From contig NC_133666.1 in NCBI RefSeq assembly GCF_037893015.1, forward strand, positions 562,491,468 to 562,555,467: a DNA stretch of 64,000 nt, written 5' to 3'. Positions 14,566 to 27,080 of the stretch are shown here, piece by piece. Each line of letters starts with the position of its first letter. The stretch's first letter is position 1. A program made the translations under genes and the position numbers. The notes under the pieces were generated by a model that searched no databases, was not told the origin of the DNA, and was given only the letters and a program-made list of their open reading frames with translations. The stretch is from Macrotis lagotis. Lineage: Eukaryota; Chordata; Mammalia; Peramelemorphia; Peramelidae.

Positions 14566-14830
14566 AGCTAGTTTGGTTTGGAGTTGGAAAAGTTTGAGGA
14601 GTTCAAATATGGCCTCAGACACTTACTAACTTTGTGATCCTGGTCAAGACATTTAACCTCTGTTAACCTCTGTATACCTTGGTTTCCTTCTTGGTAAAAA
14701 ACAGTGTTCTATTAGCACCTACATCACAGGACTGTTGAAAAAAATCAAATGAGATAATATTTTAGAGACTTAAAAAGTATGAGTCTTATAGAAGATGCTT
14801 AATAGATACTTTTTCCCTTCCCCTATAACT
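14566..14830 (+). repeat. MIR/MAR-type SINE with long 3' core
   Basis: 'gaggagttcaaatatggcct', 'cagacacttactaactttgt' and 'atcaaatgagataatatttt' run in SINE order and end in 'gatgcttaatagatac'. Decayed but complete. Confidence 0.75.
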
Positions 14831-15009
14831 ATATCCCTTGCCTTTAACTCAAAAAAGGTCAACAAATAGCAAAGTTATTAAAGAAAAATAGTTGACCATA
14901 GAAAAACCCAAAATTTTATTTATGAGTTGCCAAGTCAACTAATGCCTATGAAACATTTTCATTGTTCCTACTAAATGCATTAATCATTATGGCTTATTAT
15001 CTCTGCTCA

Positions 15010-16165
15010 GATCCAACCTCCAACTTCTCTCCTTACCATCAAATTTGCATCTAACTGCATATTATACATCTTGTGTTAGATATCCTATAGATATCCAGTT
15101 TAGATCTTGAAACTCAAATTAAATTCATTAATTTTTCTCTCAATCCTTCTTATCTTTTTCCTTTTACTGTGGAGGGTTTCACACTCCTTACAGTCATCAA
15201 GACTCTCAACCTAATGTTATCTTTGATTTATCATTCTTTCTCACTTCTCATATCTAATTTATTGCTAAATTCTCTTGATTGGGCTTTTGCAGGAACTCTC
15301 ACATATGCTCCCTTCTCATCTCTGACAGTGACATACATCACCCTGATATAGACCCTCATCACTTCATATCCAGACCTTTTCCAGGAAGCTTTCTTCATCT
15401 GCTCCATTCTACAATACCTTTTTCCCTTTGCTTAATTCCAGAGATCTTAATATTTAAAACACTGAATATGAGCTAATGGCAATCTCTGCCTCTCCCCACT
15501 CTACTCCATCCTCCACTCAGTTGTCAAATTAATCTTCTTAAAGAACAGATATAACTTTGTTACTACCCCTGCCAATCAACTCATGACTCCCTTTCATGTT
15601 CCAGATCAAATATAAAATCTCATGTTCAAAATCATGTATAACTTCCCCATTTCCCTAAACCCTCATACATCCTTTTCCATTCTTCCACCTTGATCACATT
15701 CACTTTGATTCTGTACCACTAGTCTCCCTATTGATTTTTGCAAAAGACATTTTATCTTAAAATTCTGCATGTTCTGTAGCTATCCACCATGTCCACAATT
15801 CTCTCCTCATCTCTGCTGTTTCCCCTTCTCTGACTTCCTTTAAATCTCAGATAAAATCCCATTTTCTGCAAGCCCCTCCTCAACCACCCACCAACCTTTT
15901 AAGTTAGAACCTTTCTTTTCTTGAATATCTCTCATGAATGTATGTTTCTAGGCACACACACACACACACACACACATATATACATATATATATATGATTT
16001 ATGTGTATACACATATATATTTTATTTATACATCACGTGTTGCTTCTTTTCTTTTCCCCCTTAAATGCTACCCCCGATTAGATTATAATCTTTTTTGTGA
16101 TCAGAGATTATCTTTTGCTTTTCTTTGTATCTCCAGGTTTGCATTGCATTTACTTTAAAAGTATT
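15010..16165 (+). repeat. L2 LINE 3' region, sense
   Basis: A long collinear L2 match by eye: 'ctcatcacttcatatccaga', 'tccatcctccactcagttgt', 'agatcaaatataaaatctca', 'ctcagataaaatcccatttt', and finally 'attagattataatctttttt' with 'gtatctccaggtttgcattg'. Dinucleotide runs (CA)n and (TA)n at about 15952-15995 interrupt it. Short open frames inside are not genes. Confidence 0.75.
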
Positions 16166-16179
16166 TTATTGAGTTGATT

Positions 16180-16710
16180 TGATACTTGACAGAACATGCC
16201 TTCAATGTGCATGTTGAGACAAGATAGTTATACATTCATCTCACATCTAGGGAACTAATTGGGTACAAAATTGAGTGTTTCGAATGTTAAAATATTCTGA
16301 AATTAAGAGAAGGGAAAAAAGATATTGTGGAATGGGTAGGTAAGGAAAGTTTCCTGGGAAAGGTGAGATTTGGTCTAGAAAGATAGTATTAGAAGAAAAG
16401 GAGATAATAAAGGAACTCATTCCTAGTAGAAGACAGTAGGTATAATGACACAAAAATGATAATAAGCTTGAAACATTTCATAGATGGGTAGAAAGAATTT
16501 ATTTCCTTGAAGTAGAGTGCTTATATTGGTGAGTAAAGGGCAATAAGACATTATATGATAAAGATAGTTAATAGAAGGCCTCCTTATCATGGAAGAATTT
16601 ATAAGGGTTGGTGACTGGATTTTTGTTGAAAAAGGAAGAAAACTACTAAATTTGGATCCTAAGAGACCTGGGGAAAGAGTGGTATTATTGATAGACATGC
16701 TCCATCATGG
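16180..16710 (-). repeat. L2-like LINE, antisense, decayed
   Basis: Blocks such as 'gaaagtttcctgggaaaggt', 'gagatttggtctagaaagat' and 'atagaaggcc' follow the antisense L2 order. The evidence is weak and cumulative. Confidence 0.4.
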
Positions 16711-16734
16711 ATGAAGGCTTGATTTAACTTTAAA

Positions 16735-16880
16735 GGCCCTCAGTTCAATTCTGGGCTCTGTCAATTACTATGTACCATTTGACAAGTCATTTTATCTCTC
16801 AGGATCAAATTTTCTTCAACTATAAAATAAGGGAGAAAGAAAAGATGGTGTCTAAGGTCCCTTCCAGTTCTAGATTATGA
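16735..16880 (+). repeat. Old MIR-like SINE, sense
   Basis: 'gttcaattctgggctctgtc', 'gacaagtcattttatctctc' and 'ggtcccttccagttctagat' occur in order. Confidence 0.6.
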
Positions 16881-16979
16881 TCCCAGAAACCATGAAATAT
16901 AAAGGCTGGACAGAGCTACTGAAAAGGAAAATAATAGTAATAATAATGATGATAATGAAGATAGTGATATAAAAAAATG

Positions 16980-17215
16980 AGAAAAGAGGATTGACATTAA
17001 CAATAATTGATATTTATATAGCACTTTGAAATTTACAAAATATTTGACATATATCATCTCAGTTGATTTTTCACAATAGTCCTATGAGATAGATTACTAT
17101 GGACATTATTGCCCCAATTTTATAAACAAGGGAACTAAGGCTCAGAAGATTGTTGATTTGTTCATGGGTACATACTCAGGACAAATGTTGAGATTTTAAC
17201 CCAAGACTAGTCTAA
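16980..17215 (-). repeat. Antisense MIR/MAR-type SINE, long form
   Basis: 'tttatatagcactttgaaat', 'cacaatagtcctatgagata', 'gaactaaggctcagaag' and 'gagattttaacccaagacta' give the reverse-strand order of the long marsupial/MIR SINE. Confidence 0.75.
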
Positions 17216-19560
17216 CTCCTTGTCTGAATATGTTCACACTATACCTTTAATGAAATGACATTCACATACAAAAATACAAGTTAATAAAAGGATTATTAGG
17301 TGTGATAAACAGAAATTACTATTATCAAAGAATATTAAATTCTGAATAAAATTCTGTAGAAATATTTCATGTATTGATGTGTGCATAGAGATAGATATTA
17401 TGCCTACACACACTAGGGAAAGGGGAATGGCTAATGAAAAAGGTCCCCCTAAGATATGCCAGTCTCTTCTCTATACTTCCTGTGGTTAGTGTATTATATA
17501 GTTTAGTATGCAGCTTGTTATATCTATCCTTATGAGCTAGTGTATATCATGAAGGATAATATTATACTTCTTTTTATATTGTGTTATCTAACTGAATTCA
17601 AATATAAATGAAAAGCTGTTACATTTTACAATAAACAATATCAAGACACAATTTGTACTTTTGAAGGAGGAAATTATGACCAATGTCATTGATATAGAAT
17701 CTGGAATTAGATTTTTAGAGGTAGAAAATAATCTTTAATGCAACATTTTTAATTTAAAATGAGGAATGAGGAGAAACTTAAAGGACTTGCCCCATGTGAC
17801 AGAGAAATAATTTCAGAATCATAATTAACCATGGCCAAGTCTCTTTTCTCAATGGTCAATGAACTATAAACTCAATATGGGCCAATAGTAACATGGTAAA
17901 CAAAAATTTGATTGTTTTCTTAGGTTACATTAATTGAAGCTTATATAAGGAAGGAATTTCATTGGATCAGAGATCTAAAGTTGGAGGCGTCTGTCTCAAC
18001 TTGAAGGCATCTCTAAATTTACTTTTATAAATTACTGTAGTACTTTTGATACTTTTGGATGAAGAAAAATTTAATTCAAAAATACTATTTAGTACAGTCC
18101 CCTTCATTTTACATATGAGGAAGTTGAGACACTAAGTAGTTAAGTGAGAGTATAGTCCTACTGCATCTTATCTGGTCAGACCAACTTTGGACAGGAAATA
18201 AGTCTGCCTAATTTCTAGAATTTGAAGATCTTATATATTATCTGGTGCATCCTCCAATATGTATTAGCAGACATGCACAAGGCAGGCAGTAAGAGACGTG
18301 AGGAGAAGAAATCACTAAATAATCACAATGTAGTCAGTTGAGAATTTATCTAATCTATCATGCTTAAGAATCAGATCAAGAAAAGATAATTCAGAAGTCA
18401 GTCAGCTTTTACTCTGGCATGTATTTTTCCCTCTCAATTTGGTTCATTCTACTTCTGGTTAAGAATCACAGACTCTTAGTTAATACTGTTGTCCCATCTC
18501 TCATTTCACATAAAAGTCTCCTCTACATTGCATTTAAAGTCATAGGATGAGAGGAGACCTAGTCTATTCTTCATTTTCCAGCTATGGGAACAAATCATCC
18601 CAAATGATTAAGGTTACAAACACAGAGCTAGGATTCAAACTCAGGTCTCTGACTCTAAATTCAATGTGCTTTCCACTACACCACAAAAAATTAGACATTG
18701 TGAGAGGATCTGACTTGGAACTGGTTGAAAAGCTGCTCAGTGTTCCTATGGCATTTCCCTCCTTCTCTCTTGCTGCCTCCTCATTCACTTTCGCAACTGA
18801 ACAGTTGCACATCACAACTTCCAAGTAAAGAAGCCACAGCTCCAGCTGCTTGCTTTATCTGTCCTCCTGGTCTTTCCAGCACACAACTTTCCTGAGAAGA
18901 GGTAATTAAGTGTATTGGTCCAAAAGACCTTTTAAGATGGCTCATTTAGAGTGAGAGAAGAGGAAGCCAGTTCTGGAAGGGGCTCCAAACTGTAGGAGGG
19001 ATAGCAGACTGTACAAGAAGGAAATCAGCAGGAGGGCAGCAGAGGTTTTAGAAGTCTGTGGTAGATTATCCTCAAAGTGACTAATCTACTGGAAGTTGAT
19101 TGAGAGTTGGCTGTTATTAATAAACATCACTGACTCCCCAAAGAGAGCAAAGCATCTGTGCCACCAAGACCCAACCAATCAATCAGGACTGAATCATGAG
19201 GTAAAAATGGGCATGCTGACAATTCTCCATCAATTTATATACCAGTTTGGAATTCAATACATCTCATTAATTCACAGTATCATGGAAATTCAGACTCTGG
19301 GAGAATAAAAGTTTACCTTGGTATTATCTATGAGAAAGAGTTTGCTAAGCAAATTAATAATGTAAACAAGTTCAGAGAAGGAGAGAAATAAAACTTTTCA
19401 AGCCCTTTAATAGCTTCTTATTGTAAGCAAACAACATAAAAGTTAGAGCCTTTTATTTTGGCAAAACTTTCAGTGTTTTCAGGTTCCTTTACTATATATT
19501 ATTCAGTGCATTTTCAGGGAGAGGAAATTGGCAATTGACTAGATTAGCACAACACTCAAG
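17216..19560. other. Intergenic, largely unclassified
   Basis: Contains antisense MIR-like scraps at about 17755-17830, 18090-18160 and 18545-18690 (the last with 'ggattcaaactcaggtctct'). About 18700-19560 shows no repeat or coding signature I recognise. Confidence 0.5.
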
Positions 19561-19883
19561 TTTAGAAGGTTAGTCAACGATTATTAAGTGGTTCCTATGT
19601 TTGAGATTCTGTGCTAAAATACTAGGGATACCAAAAAAGATAAAAACAAAAAAGCAGATAATCTAAGGCAGAGTAAAGAAAGAACTGTTTCCCCTCTCCT
19701 CAGAGAAGGTCAGAGACAGAAGACAAATAACCCCTACATGGACATTTCAGTTTGATATAATTAAATTTATCTTCGCACATTAAGGAGAATTTCCTAAATA
19801 ATTATACTTCAAAAAGCTTGCCTTAGCTCCCTATTAATAAATTTGTCTATAAGTAGTTATTAAACTATAAGTATATATAGGTT

Positions 19884-19947
<64 letters not shown>

Positions 19948-20530
19948 AACTATGTGTGAGAGCTATAAAGATGAAAACAGAAACATCAGCACTTTCATTG
20001 AATTCAGGTATGGAGTAGAAAACAAACATTCAGATTAAGTGCAAGATAATTTAGAAAGGAAGCATTTGCAGTTAGAAATAATTAGAAAAGGCTTGCTGTA
20101 TAAAATATGCTTGAGATAAGACCTAAAGGAAAGAAGGGAGGAAGTCTATGAGGGAAAATCATCCAGGTACTCTGGAAGATAGAAGAGGGAATATGGATTG
20201 TGAGCTACTAAATCAGGACAGTTAGGTTGAAAATAGGATGCAGGGAGGGAGATACTATATACTGAGGTTGGAAGGTAGAATCCAGGTTATGAAAAATGTT
20301 AAAAGCCAAGAGTTCATATTTTATCCTAGAAGCAATAGAGAGGCACTGGAATTTGCCATGTAAAAGGGTAACATGTTTAGATTGTCTGCTAATTTATAAA
20401 GCATATAGATATGTGCAAAGCATTGTGATAGGTACTGGATTCAATACAAAGTTTGCTTTTATGTGTCTTACAACCTAAAACTCTAAGTGCAAAGACTTCA
20501 TGACCAGCTGCAAATCTCACAATGAATGTT
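19560..20530 (-). repeat. L2-like LINE, antisense, split by a TA microsatellite
   Basis: 19560-19720 carries 'gattattaagtggttcctat' and the 'tagggataccaaaaaagata' block. A (TA)n tract at 19885-19946 lies between. 19950-20380 carries 'aagacctaaaggaaagaagg' and 'gagttcatattttatcctag', then 'ggcactggaatttg', in antisense L2 order. Confidence 0.55.
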
Positions 20531-21820
20531 TTGAAGAGCATAGTGGAAGGGACCTCGGAGGACATCAGACATCCAAAGGAACTTTTCAAGCCTAAGTCTA
20601 TCATTAGAATCATTGCCCATGATAAAAACAAACAGAATATGAGTGAAGGAAAACAACATGAAGCAAATGAGTCATTTTATTTGACCAGCTAAACCTTTCT
20701 CTTCCATTTATTTTCTTTTCTTTTTTCTATATACTGCAGAAATCCAATAAATATTGTTAGATTTATTATGTTCAAATTATTTCCACAAGGGGTGTGGAGA
20801 GAATAAGCATTTAGCACTTACTGTTCAAAGCACTTCACAAATATTATGTCATCATCTCATCCTTACAATCCCTGAGATGTCATTTTTTACAGTTTAGGAA
20901 ACTGAGGTTAAGTCACTTGCCCAGGGCCACATACATATTAAGTGTCAAAGGACAGAAAGGAAAACAAATGCCTCTTTCTGGCCTTTCTGACTTTCATTTT
21001 GGTATTGAGCCCCCCCCCCAAGGAAATTTTTTAATAGACTCTAACACAAGACCTTCAAAAAATACACTCAGCATTGAAGAAAGCCTAAAGAAAAGCACAA
21101 TGATTCTGGGCTTTATTATCATCTTTTGGTAAAGAAATAGTATAAGTCACTAAAAGTGCAGAAACAGAGAAAGAATAAAGACAGCATTAAGGACATTGAA
21201 TTTGTTATATATTTTTCAATTAGGGAGATAGGATCATACCACCAGATTCTTCAGTAACAACTTATATCTTTGCCATTGAACTATATGGATGGCATAACAT
21301 AGTGTAAATAACACTAAATTTGGAGACATGGTCTAGACTTGAATCATTGGCTGTTACTGTTCAGATCATTTATTAATATCATTGGATCTCAACTTGCTCT
21401 ATAAAATGGTTAAATGCTCCCCCAGGTCCCTTTTAACTCAGAAACCTTAAGCATCAAGGAAGAATTTTACAATTATATTTTTGACATTGTTGACAATTGA
21501 TAATTGATACTGATAATATTTTTCTATTGAATAAGCATTTAAAAAAAAGACTTCCAATTTCTGTACATGGAATCCCAACAATTCACCAAAGAAAAGAGAG
21601 AAAGAATATGGGTTAAATTGAAGTTAGTTTTTAAGAATGTAGTGAAATTTAAGGCCATCTGCTATCCAGGATACAAAGACAGAATTTAAAGCAATCAATG
21701 CCTCAAGGATTTCGTATTTTACTTGGAAAATCACTGATAGCTGTAAATGAATATGGAAGTTAGGTAATTGAGAAAAGCTTCTGGGAAAAGTTTCCAAGAG
21801 AAAATTCATATAGAACAATT
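20531..21820. other. Intergenic with MIR-like scraps
   Basis: An antisense SINE at about 20810-20945 ('actgaggttaagtcacttgc') and a sense MIR-like remnant at about 21290-21450 ('ggtcccttttaactcagaaa'). A C run occurs near 21010. I see nothing else. Confidence 0.55.
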
Positions 21821-21824
21821 CACA

Positions 21825-22460
21825 GCATCTCAAAGTTGAAAGGGACCACAATGGTGATCTAATTTAACCCCTATCTAACCAAGTATCACCTTAACACATC
21901 TCACAAGAAGTCACCCAACCCTCTTCCATTATCCCTGAGATGATCAAGAAAATATTTTCATAACAAAATATTTTCCTAAAACTGGCTTGGAAATGAGGAT
22001 TCTATGGGGAAACCAGTAAGATGAATAGAACATGTTTTTTCCTTGAAGACCTCTAGTGAGGGGAATACTTTTTCTTTCATAAGGAGGCCCATTCCACTTT
22101 TTATTAGTTTGAACTATTAGGCATTTTTTCTGACATATTTAAATAGACTTCTTTTCAGCTCCTACCCATTCCTCCTAGGGTTTCTCTTCTAAAATCAAAG
22201 GAAAATAATCTAATCCCCCTAAATGTAATAGTCTTTTGTATATTAAAGGCAAATTTCATATCTTTAGTCTCCTCTCCTCTGCCAGAGTAATCAGTCTTCA
22301 GTTGAACCCCTAATTAGTGTGATCTCAAGGTCCTTCATCTTCCTAATTGTACTCAAGAAGCTTTCTAGCCTTATCAATATCCTTCTGAAAATGGCACCTA
22401 GAATTGAATAGAGTTTCTAGAATACACTGGAACTATCCCTTCCTTAATATTATGCATTAT
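21825..22460 (-). repeat. CR1/L3-clade LINE fragment, antisense
   Basis: Collinear with the antisense CR1-like consensus as I remember it: 'gttgaaagggaccacaatgg', 'ccttgaagacctctagtgag', 'ggcccattccactttt', 'cctacccattcctcctaggg', 'tctcctctcctctgcc' and 'ccttatcaatatccttctga'. It is old and degraded, and the same family as the piece at 54025-54610. Confidence 0.65.
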
Positions 22461-22599
22461 GTATCTCAAAATGCAAGTTGTTTTCACTTACTTTCAGGGG
22501 AGATAGAAGAAGAGAATTGAGAACAAGATCTCTGTTCCCATAAAGTCTTATATTCTTTAATCATTTCAGTTATGGAGAACTCTTCATGACACAAACTCT

Positions 22600-22785
22600 T
22601 TGTGGCAAAGATACTAAAATGATTTCCCATTTACTCATTTTACACATGAGGAAAATGATGCAAATAGGGTTAGTGAGCTTGCCCAAAGTCACACAGTTAG
22701 TAAATATTTGAGGTCAAATTTGACTTCAAGTCTTCTTTACTTCAGACTGGGAGCTCAATCCCAGCACCACATAGTAGCCCTTTAA
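22600..22785 (-). repeat. Antisense long-form MAR-type SINE
   Basis: 'ggcaaagatactaaaatgat', 'acacatgaggaaaatgatgc' and 'ttgcccaaagtcacacagtt' give a good reverse-strand match to the long marsupial SINE. Confidence 0.75.
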
Positions 22786-22904
22786 AATTTTTATATCACT
22801 GCCACAGAATCAGTCACTATTTGAAAACAATATTTGCATAATTTCCAAAACAAGGAAGAATTAAAATTAAGCCTTAATGAACACTTACTGAGGTTATTAC
22901 CAAA

Positions 22905-23065
22905 GAGGCAGCATGGTACAGACCTTGGTTTAAATCTTACCTCTGATACTAACTAGCTAGTGAACCTGTACAAATCATTTAACTTTTTGGCCTCACTTTA
23001 AAAAAATTAAGGAGTTAGATTAGATGATTTCTAAGGTCTCTTCCTTTCCCAAATCTATGATCCTA
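22905..23065 (+). repeat. MIR/MAR-type SINE, sense
   Basis: 'gaggcagcatggtacagacc', 'taaatcttacctctgatact' and 'gatttctaaggtctcttcct' run in order. Confidence 0.65.
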
Positions 23066-24020
23066 TGATTCTAAGATAAAAATTAGTCCATTGGTCTCTG
23101 ATATCATTTCTGACATTGGGATTCTGTGAATATAATTTTAAAACTCTCAACACCTCCAAACTGTCTGGTGAATTCATTCCAATTTTTTGTTTATCACTTC
23201 AGAATTCTTTCCTCTTAAAGTTTTTTCTAGGGATACTGACTCAGGAAAAAACCATGACCCTATTCCAGGCACATTTCCTCTTTGCGGGGATCAGGGGTGC
23301 CTCCAGGAGACCCAGGGGCCATTTGCAGAATCATTTCCCAATTGGTTCTTTGGATTAAAAGAAGAAATGATCTCTAGGCTGTCAAGGCAACATCTTCCAA
23401 AAGCATGAAATTCTGTTAAACAGAAATTGAAGATGAATAAAACGAAGATGCCCTCTCAGGATTATTCTTATTGTGAATCAACAGAGCTCCAACACATGCT
23501 ATTCTACACCCTAATATGAGATTTAGGGAAATAGAGACATACTGGGCTTCTGAACAGGACTGTGCATCATGACTTTGCCACAGGAAGGAACTCTGATTGA
23601 ATAGACTGACAAATGCTGTGAGCATAAGCAATGAACCAAGATGATAGTACTTTAGGGCAGGATTACCAATGGGGTGTGTGTCAGTGGAGAAGGGGGTAAT
23701 CAGTTATCATAATTCCATTTCTATAATTTATGTTTGCATGAAAATGCTGATTTTAACCATTTCTATGATTTGAGTAGCATGAGCAACCTGTTTTCATTTT
23801 CATGAACTCTAGGGAATTACAACATATCAGCTGAAAAATGATGCATGTGTAGCTTATTGCTTGACTGAATTCTAATATTAAATAGTTACTATTTATAGAA
23901 ATGGTATTTACTGAGCTTGAATAGCTAAAATTCAGCAGTAAAGAAACCAGGGCAAGGGCCTAGAAAGCCTGAAGTACACTTTCAGCATGAGTTGATCAAA
24001 TAACATTTTGCTAATAGGTG
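23066..24020. other. Intergenic, no feature recognised
   Basis: About 950 bp without a repeat family I can name. Short open frames near 23116-23408 (two overlapping + strand frames) have no recognisable domain and no Kozak or splice context. I treat them as chance. Confidence 0.5.
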
Positions 24021-24024
24021 GAGC

Positions 24025-24185
24025 AGCTAATTGGTAAGTGTGAATAGATGACCAGGACTGGAGTCAAGGAAGATCTGAGTTCAAATTTGACTTTAGATGC
24101 TTACTAGTTGTGTGATGCTGGACAGATCACTTAACTTCTATTTGCCTCAGTTTCTCATCTGCAAAATGAGGATACATGGGAGAAA
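24025..24185 (+). repeat. MAR-type SINE, sense
   Basis: 'gaagatctgagttcaaattt' (B box), 'ttactagttgtgtgatgctg' and 'gcctcagtttctcatctgca' give a clear sense-strand match. Confidence 0.8.
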
Positions 24186-24249
24186 CAAATAGTAAACCCT
24201 TCTAGTTTCTTTGTCAAGAAAATCCCATAGTCAAAGTACATAGAGATCA

Positions 24250-24790
24250 TCTAGATAGGACATGATTGGACAAATGTGCAAAGGATACAAAGAAAAGCAA
24301 AAGATAGCTCTCAAGGAGCTCACAGACTGATGAAGATAACTTGCAAATGGCAGAACAAAGATAATGTGTGTGTGTGTATGTGTATATATGTGTGTGAGTG
24401 TGATAAATTGGAAATTATTATAGATAAGCACTAAGATTAAAAAGAACTAGGTAAGGCTGACATGGAACTTTAGCTAAAACTTGAAGTAACCCACTAGGAC
24501 TATCAATCAGCAAATCAATTAGCAAGATCTATGTACCAGTCACTGTAATAGGCTCTGGGTATAAAGAACAAAGAATGACATCATCTGTATTCACTAGAAA
24601 CAGCATTCTAATGGGGGAAGACAACACACACACTAAAGGGAACTGAAGGGGAATGGGTGGTGGTGGTGGTGGTGGTGGAGATGAAATCATTTAGAAGTAT
24701 GATTTTGGGGGTCCAGTAAGTTAGGAATGGGAATGATAGGGGAATCAAAAAATAGACTAAAATGATGGACTAAAAATAATGAAAATAGTA
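24250..24790 (-). repeat. Two antisense L2-like pieces with a GGT run
   Basis: 24250-24480 carries 'ctcaaggagctcacagactg'. 24490-24700 carries 'atcagcaaatcaattagcaa' and 'ggctctgggtataaag'. A (GGT)n run lies at about 24658-24678. Confidence 0.55.
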
Positions 24791-24824
24791 ATGATGATAG
24801 GAATAAGAGCTAGCACTTAAATAG

Positions 24825-25015
24825 TGATCCTAGATTTTCAAAGTGATTTAAATATATTCTCTTTTATGATTCTCATACCAGTCCTGTGAAATAGTTGCTA
24901 TTATCACTTCTATTTTACATTTGAGGGAACTGAGACTGGGAGAAGTTAAACTCCTTTTTCATGGTCACACAAGTAGTGAATGACTGAAACTTAATTTGAA
25001 CTGAGGTTACACTAT
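24825..25015 (-). repeat. Antisense MIR/MAR-type SINE, long form
   Basis: 'gctagcacttaaatagtgat', 'cataccagtcctgtgaaata' and 'gagggaactgagactgggag' are in reverse-strand order. Confidence 0.75.
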
Positions 25016-25265
25016 CCTACTTTCTGTTCCTCTTACATATCATTCCATCTCCTATCTCTATGTCTTTGCAAAGGCTATTGCTAAAGCCTAGGGTTCATGG
25101 AATCCATAGCTTCATTCAAGACTTAGATCATGTGCCATCTCCTTGAGGAAACCTATTCAAACACCCACCCTCCAGTTGCTAGTTTGTCTATAACAAAGCT
25201 TACAGGGCATCTTGTTGTCTGTTTACATTATCTGGCACATTGAAGGGCCTTACTCATGACTTTTC
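25016..25265 (+). repeat. L2 LINE 3' scrap, sense
   Basis: 'atgtctttgcaaaggctatt', 'catgtgccatctccttgagg' and 'acctattcaaacacccaccc' follow sense L2 order. Confidence 0.6.
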
Positions 25266-26850
25266 AAAATAATAAATGCAAGACTCTATACTCCCTTCTT
25301 GGGTACAATGAGGAAGGTATTCCTGTTCTGATATGATTAGGGTTGATTGGTCTCCAAAGGGACCTCCAGTTCTGTGCTTTTGTAATGTTGCTTAAAAAAG
25401 AGGTAGATATTCCCCAATATAGAAATATGGAGAGTAGCAAGGAAGATTTCTAAACCACAGGAGAACAGACTGAAAGGGCAAAAGTTAAAAGACAAGGTTT
25501 CAAAACTAATCTTACATTAGCAAAAGTTGGAGTGAGGAAGACAAAGCAAAGGATAAATATGATTGTTGTATAAAGAAGGGCAAAGATAAAATGATACCAG
25601 TACATCTTGAAGATCAGTTGGGATGGCAAGGGAAAAAAAATTTAAAATTTAAATAACATATGCCAAAAAATCTAGTTAATTATCAGCAGAGAACTGAATT
25701 TAGTGGTGATAGTTGGGAAATTTTTATTTTTAAAAACCATCTAATTAGTTGAAAGTTTTGTTATTGTTGTTTTTAAATTTTTACCTAGTTGTTTTGGTGT
25801 CCTGTAGATATGGTTTAATCTGTTTTTACATACTGAAATGTCACATGTGCCAAGGTCACTAATAATAAAAAATGGAAGAAGTTTGAAGACTTCAACAAAG
25901 ATTCATATTATTACTTTAAATATGAGCTTCAAAAAAACTAGTTTTAGACATTTTTTCTTCAGCAACATGCTGTCTTTAACTGTGATCATTTTGCAGATAT
26001 ATTTTTAAACCTAAGGCAAATTAGTTTCAGTAAAAAGTATTTGCAAAATAGAATCAAGGTGACCTTTAGGTTACTGACAATGAGCCAGTTTGGATCAAAG
26101 AGGTGACTGCCAATATCCATAGGCTAATTATCCATCTTTTCTTCAAAATTAATAATAACTATAGGTCAGGACTAGCTTGAAGTGAGGCATTCAACCTGAA
26201 GATTCTTTTTAAGATGGCACCTCAAGCCTTTGAATAATTAAATTAACTATTCACAGATGGTTACTAGATATGTAGTCTAAAATTCCATTTCATTAACAAA
26301 TGTCACATTTAAGAGAGTTTTGAACTTTGGGAAGTTGGGACCAATTCCACATGAAACTTTGCTTCTGCTCTGGTAACTAATACAAAGTGTTCCAAAGGAA
26401 ACATTTCAGCTCAGTTAATGAACAATTAGAACTTATATTAATTTAAAGGAAAGTCAAAAGTTTTTCCACACTAAAATGTTTAAAGTGAAGCTGGATAGTC
26501 ATCCTTCAGGACTGGAATTTCTTTATGGGCTGGGAAGGTAAACTGTAAGGACCAGTTCTGACATTTTCCAACTACAAGAGTCTGTGATTCCAGTATTAAA
26601 TGCTTGTAAGATGCTGTTAATTAAATCAAAGTTCATCTCTATACCAGTCAATAGCCATAGATTATCCTAGACACCAGTTCCCTGGCTGGTGTCATATTAG
26701 CTGGTTTATTATTCCTAATTACTTATATGTGGGTAGTCATGGAGAATTCCTCTTTGGTGCTCCTCTTTGAGGAATACTCACATTGATAATATCATGGAAC
26801 CTTTTGAGTATTTAAAAGCAAGGGAAGGACCTGCATTGGTGAAACACTAT
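25266..26850. other. Intergenic, unclassified and transposon-poor
   Basis: About 1.6 kb in which I recognise no transposon, microsatellite or coding exon. Being comparatively clean, it is a candidate place to look for conserved regulatory sequence, but conservation cannot be judged from one genome. Confidence 0.5.
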
Positions 26851-26859
26851 CAGTTATAT

Positions 26860-27080
26860 AGTGGCACTGAAATTGGAGTCAGGAAGATCTGAATTTAAAT
26901 TGCACCTCAGACAATTGCTAGCTGTGTAATCCTGGGCAAGTCAATTCATTTCTCAACCCTTCTATAAATTGGAGGATAATAGGACCTACCTAACAGCATT
27001 GTTAAAAAGATCAACAGAGATTTTATTACACATATACTGTATGCAACTTTCCTTAAAATGCTACATAAATATTAGTTATT
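26860..27080 (+). repeat. MAR/MIR-type SINE, sense
   Basis: 'attggagtcaggaagatctg', 'cctcagacaattgctagctg' and 'gggcaagtcaattcatttct' lead into a decayed tail ending 'gctacataaatattagttat'. Confidence 0.75.
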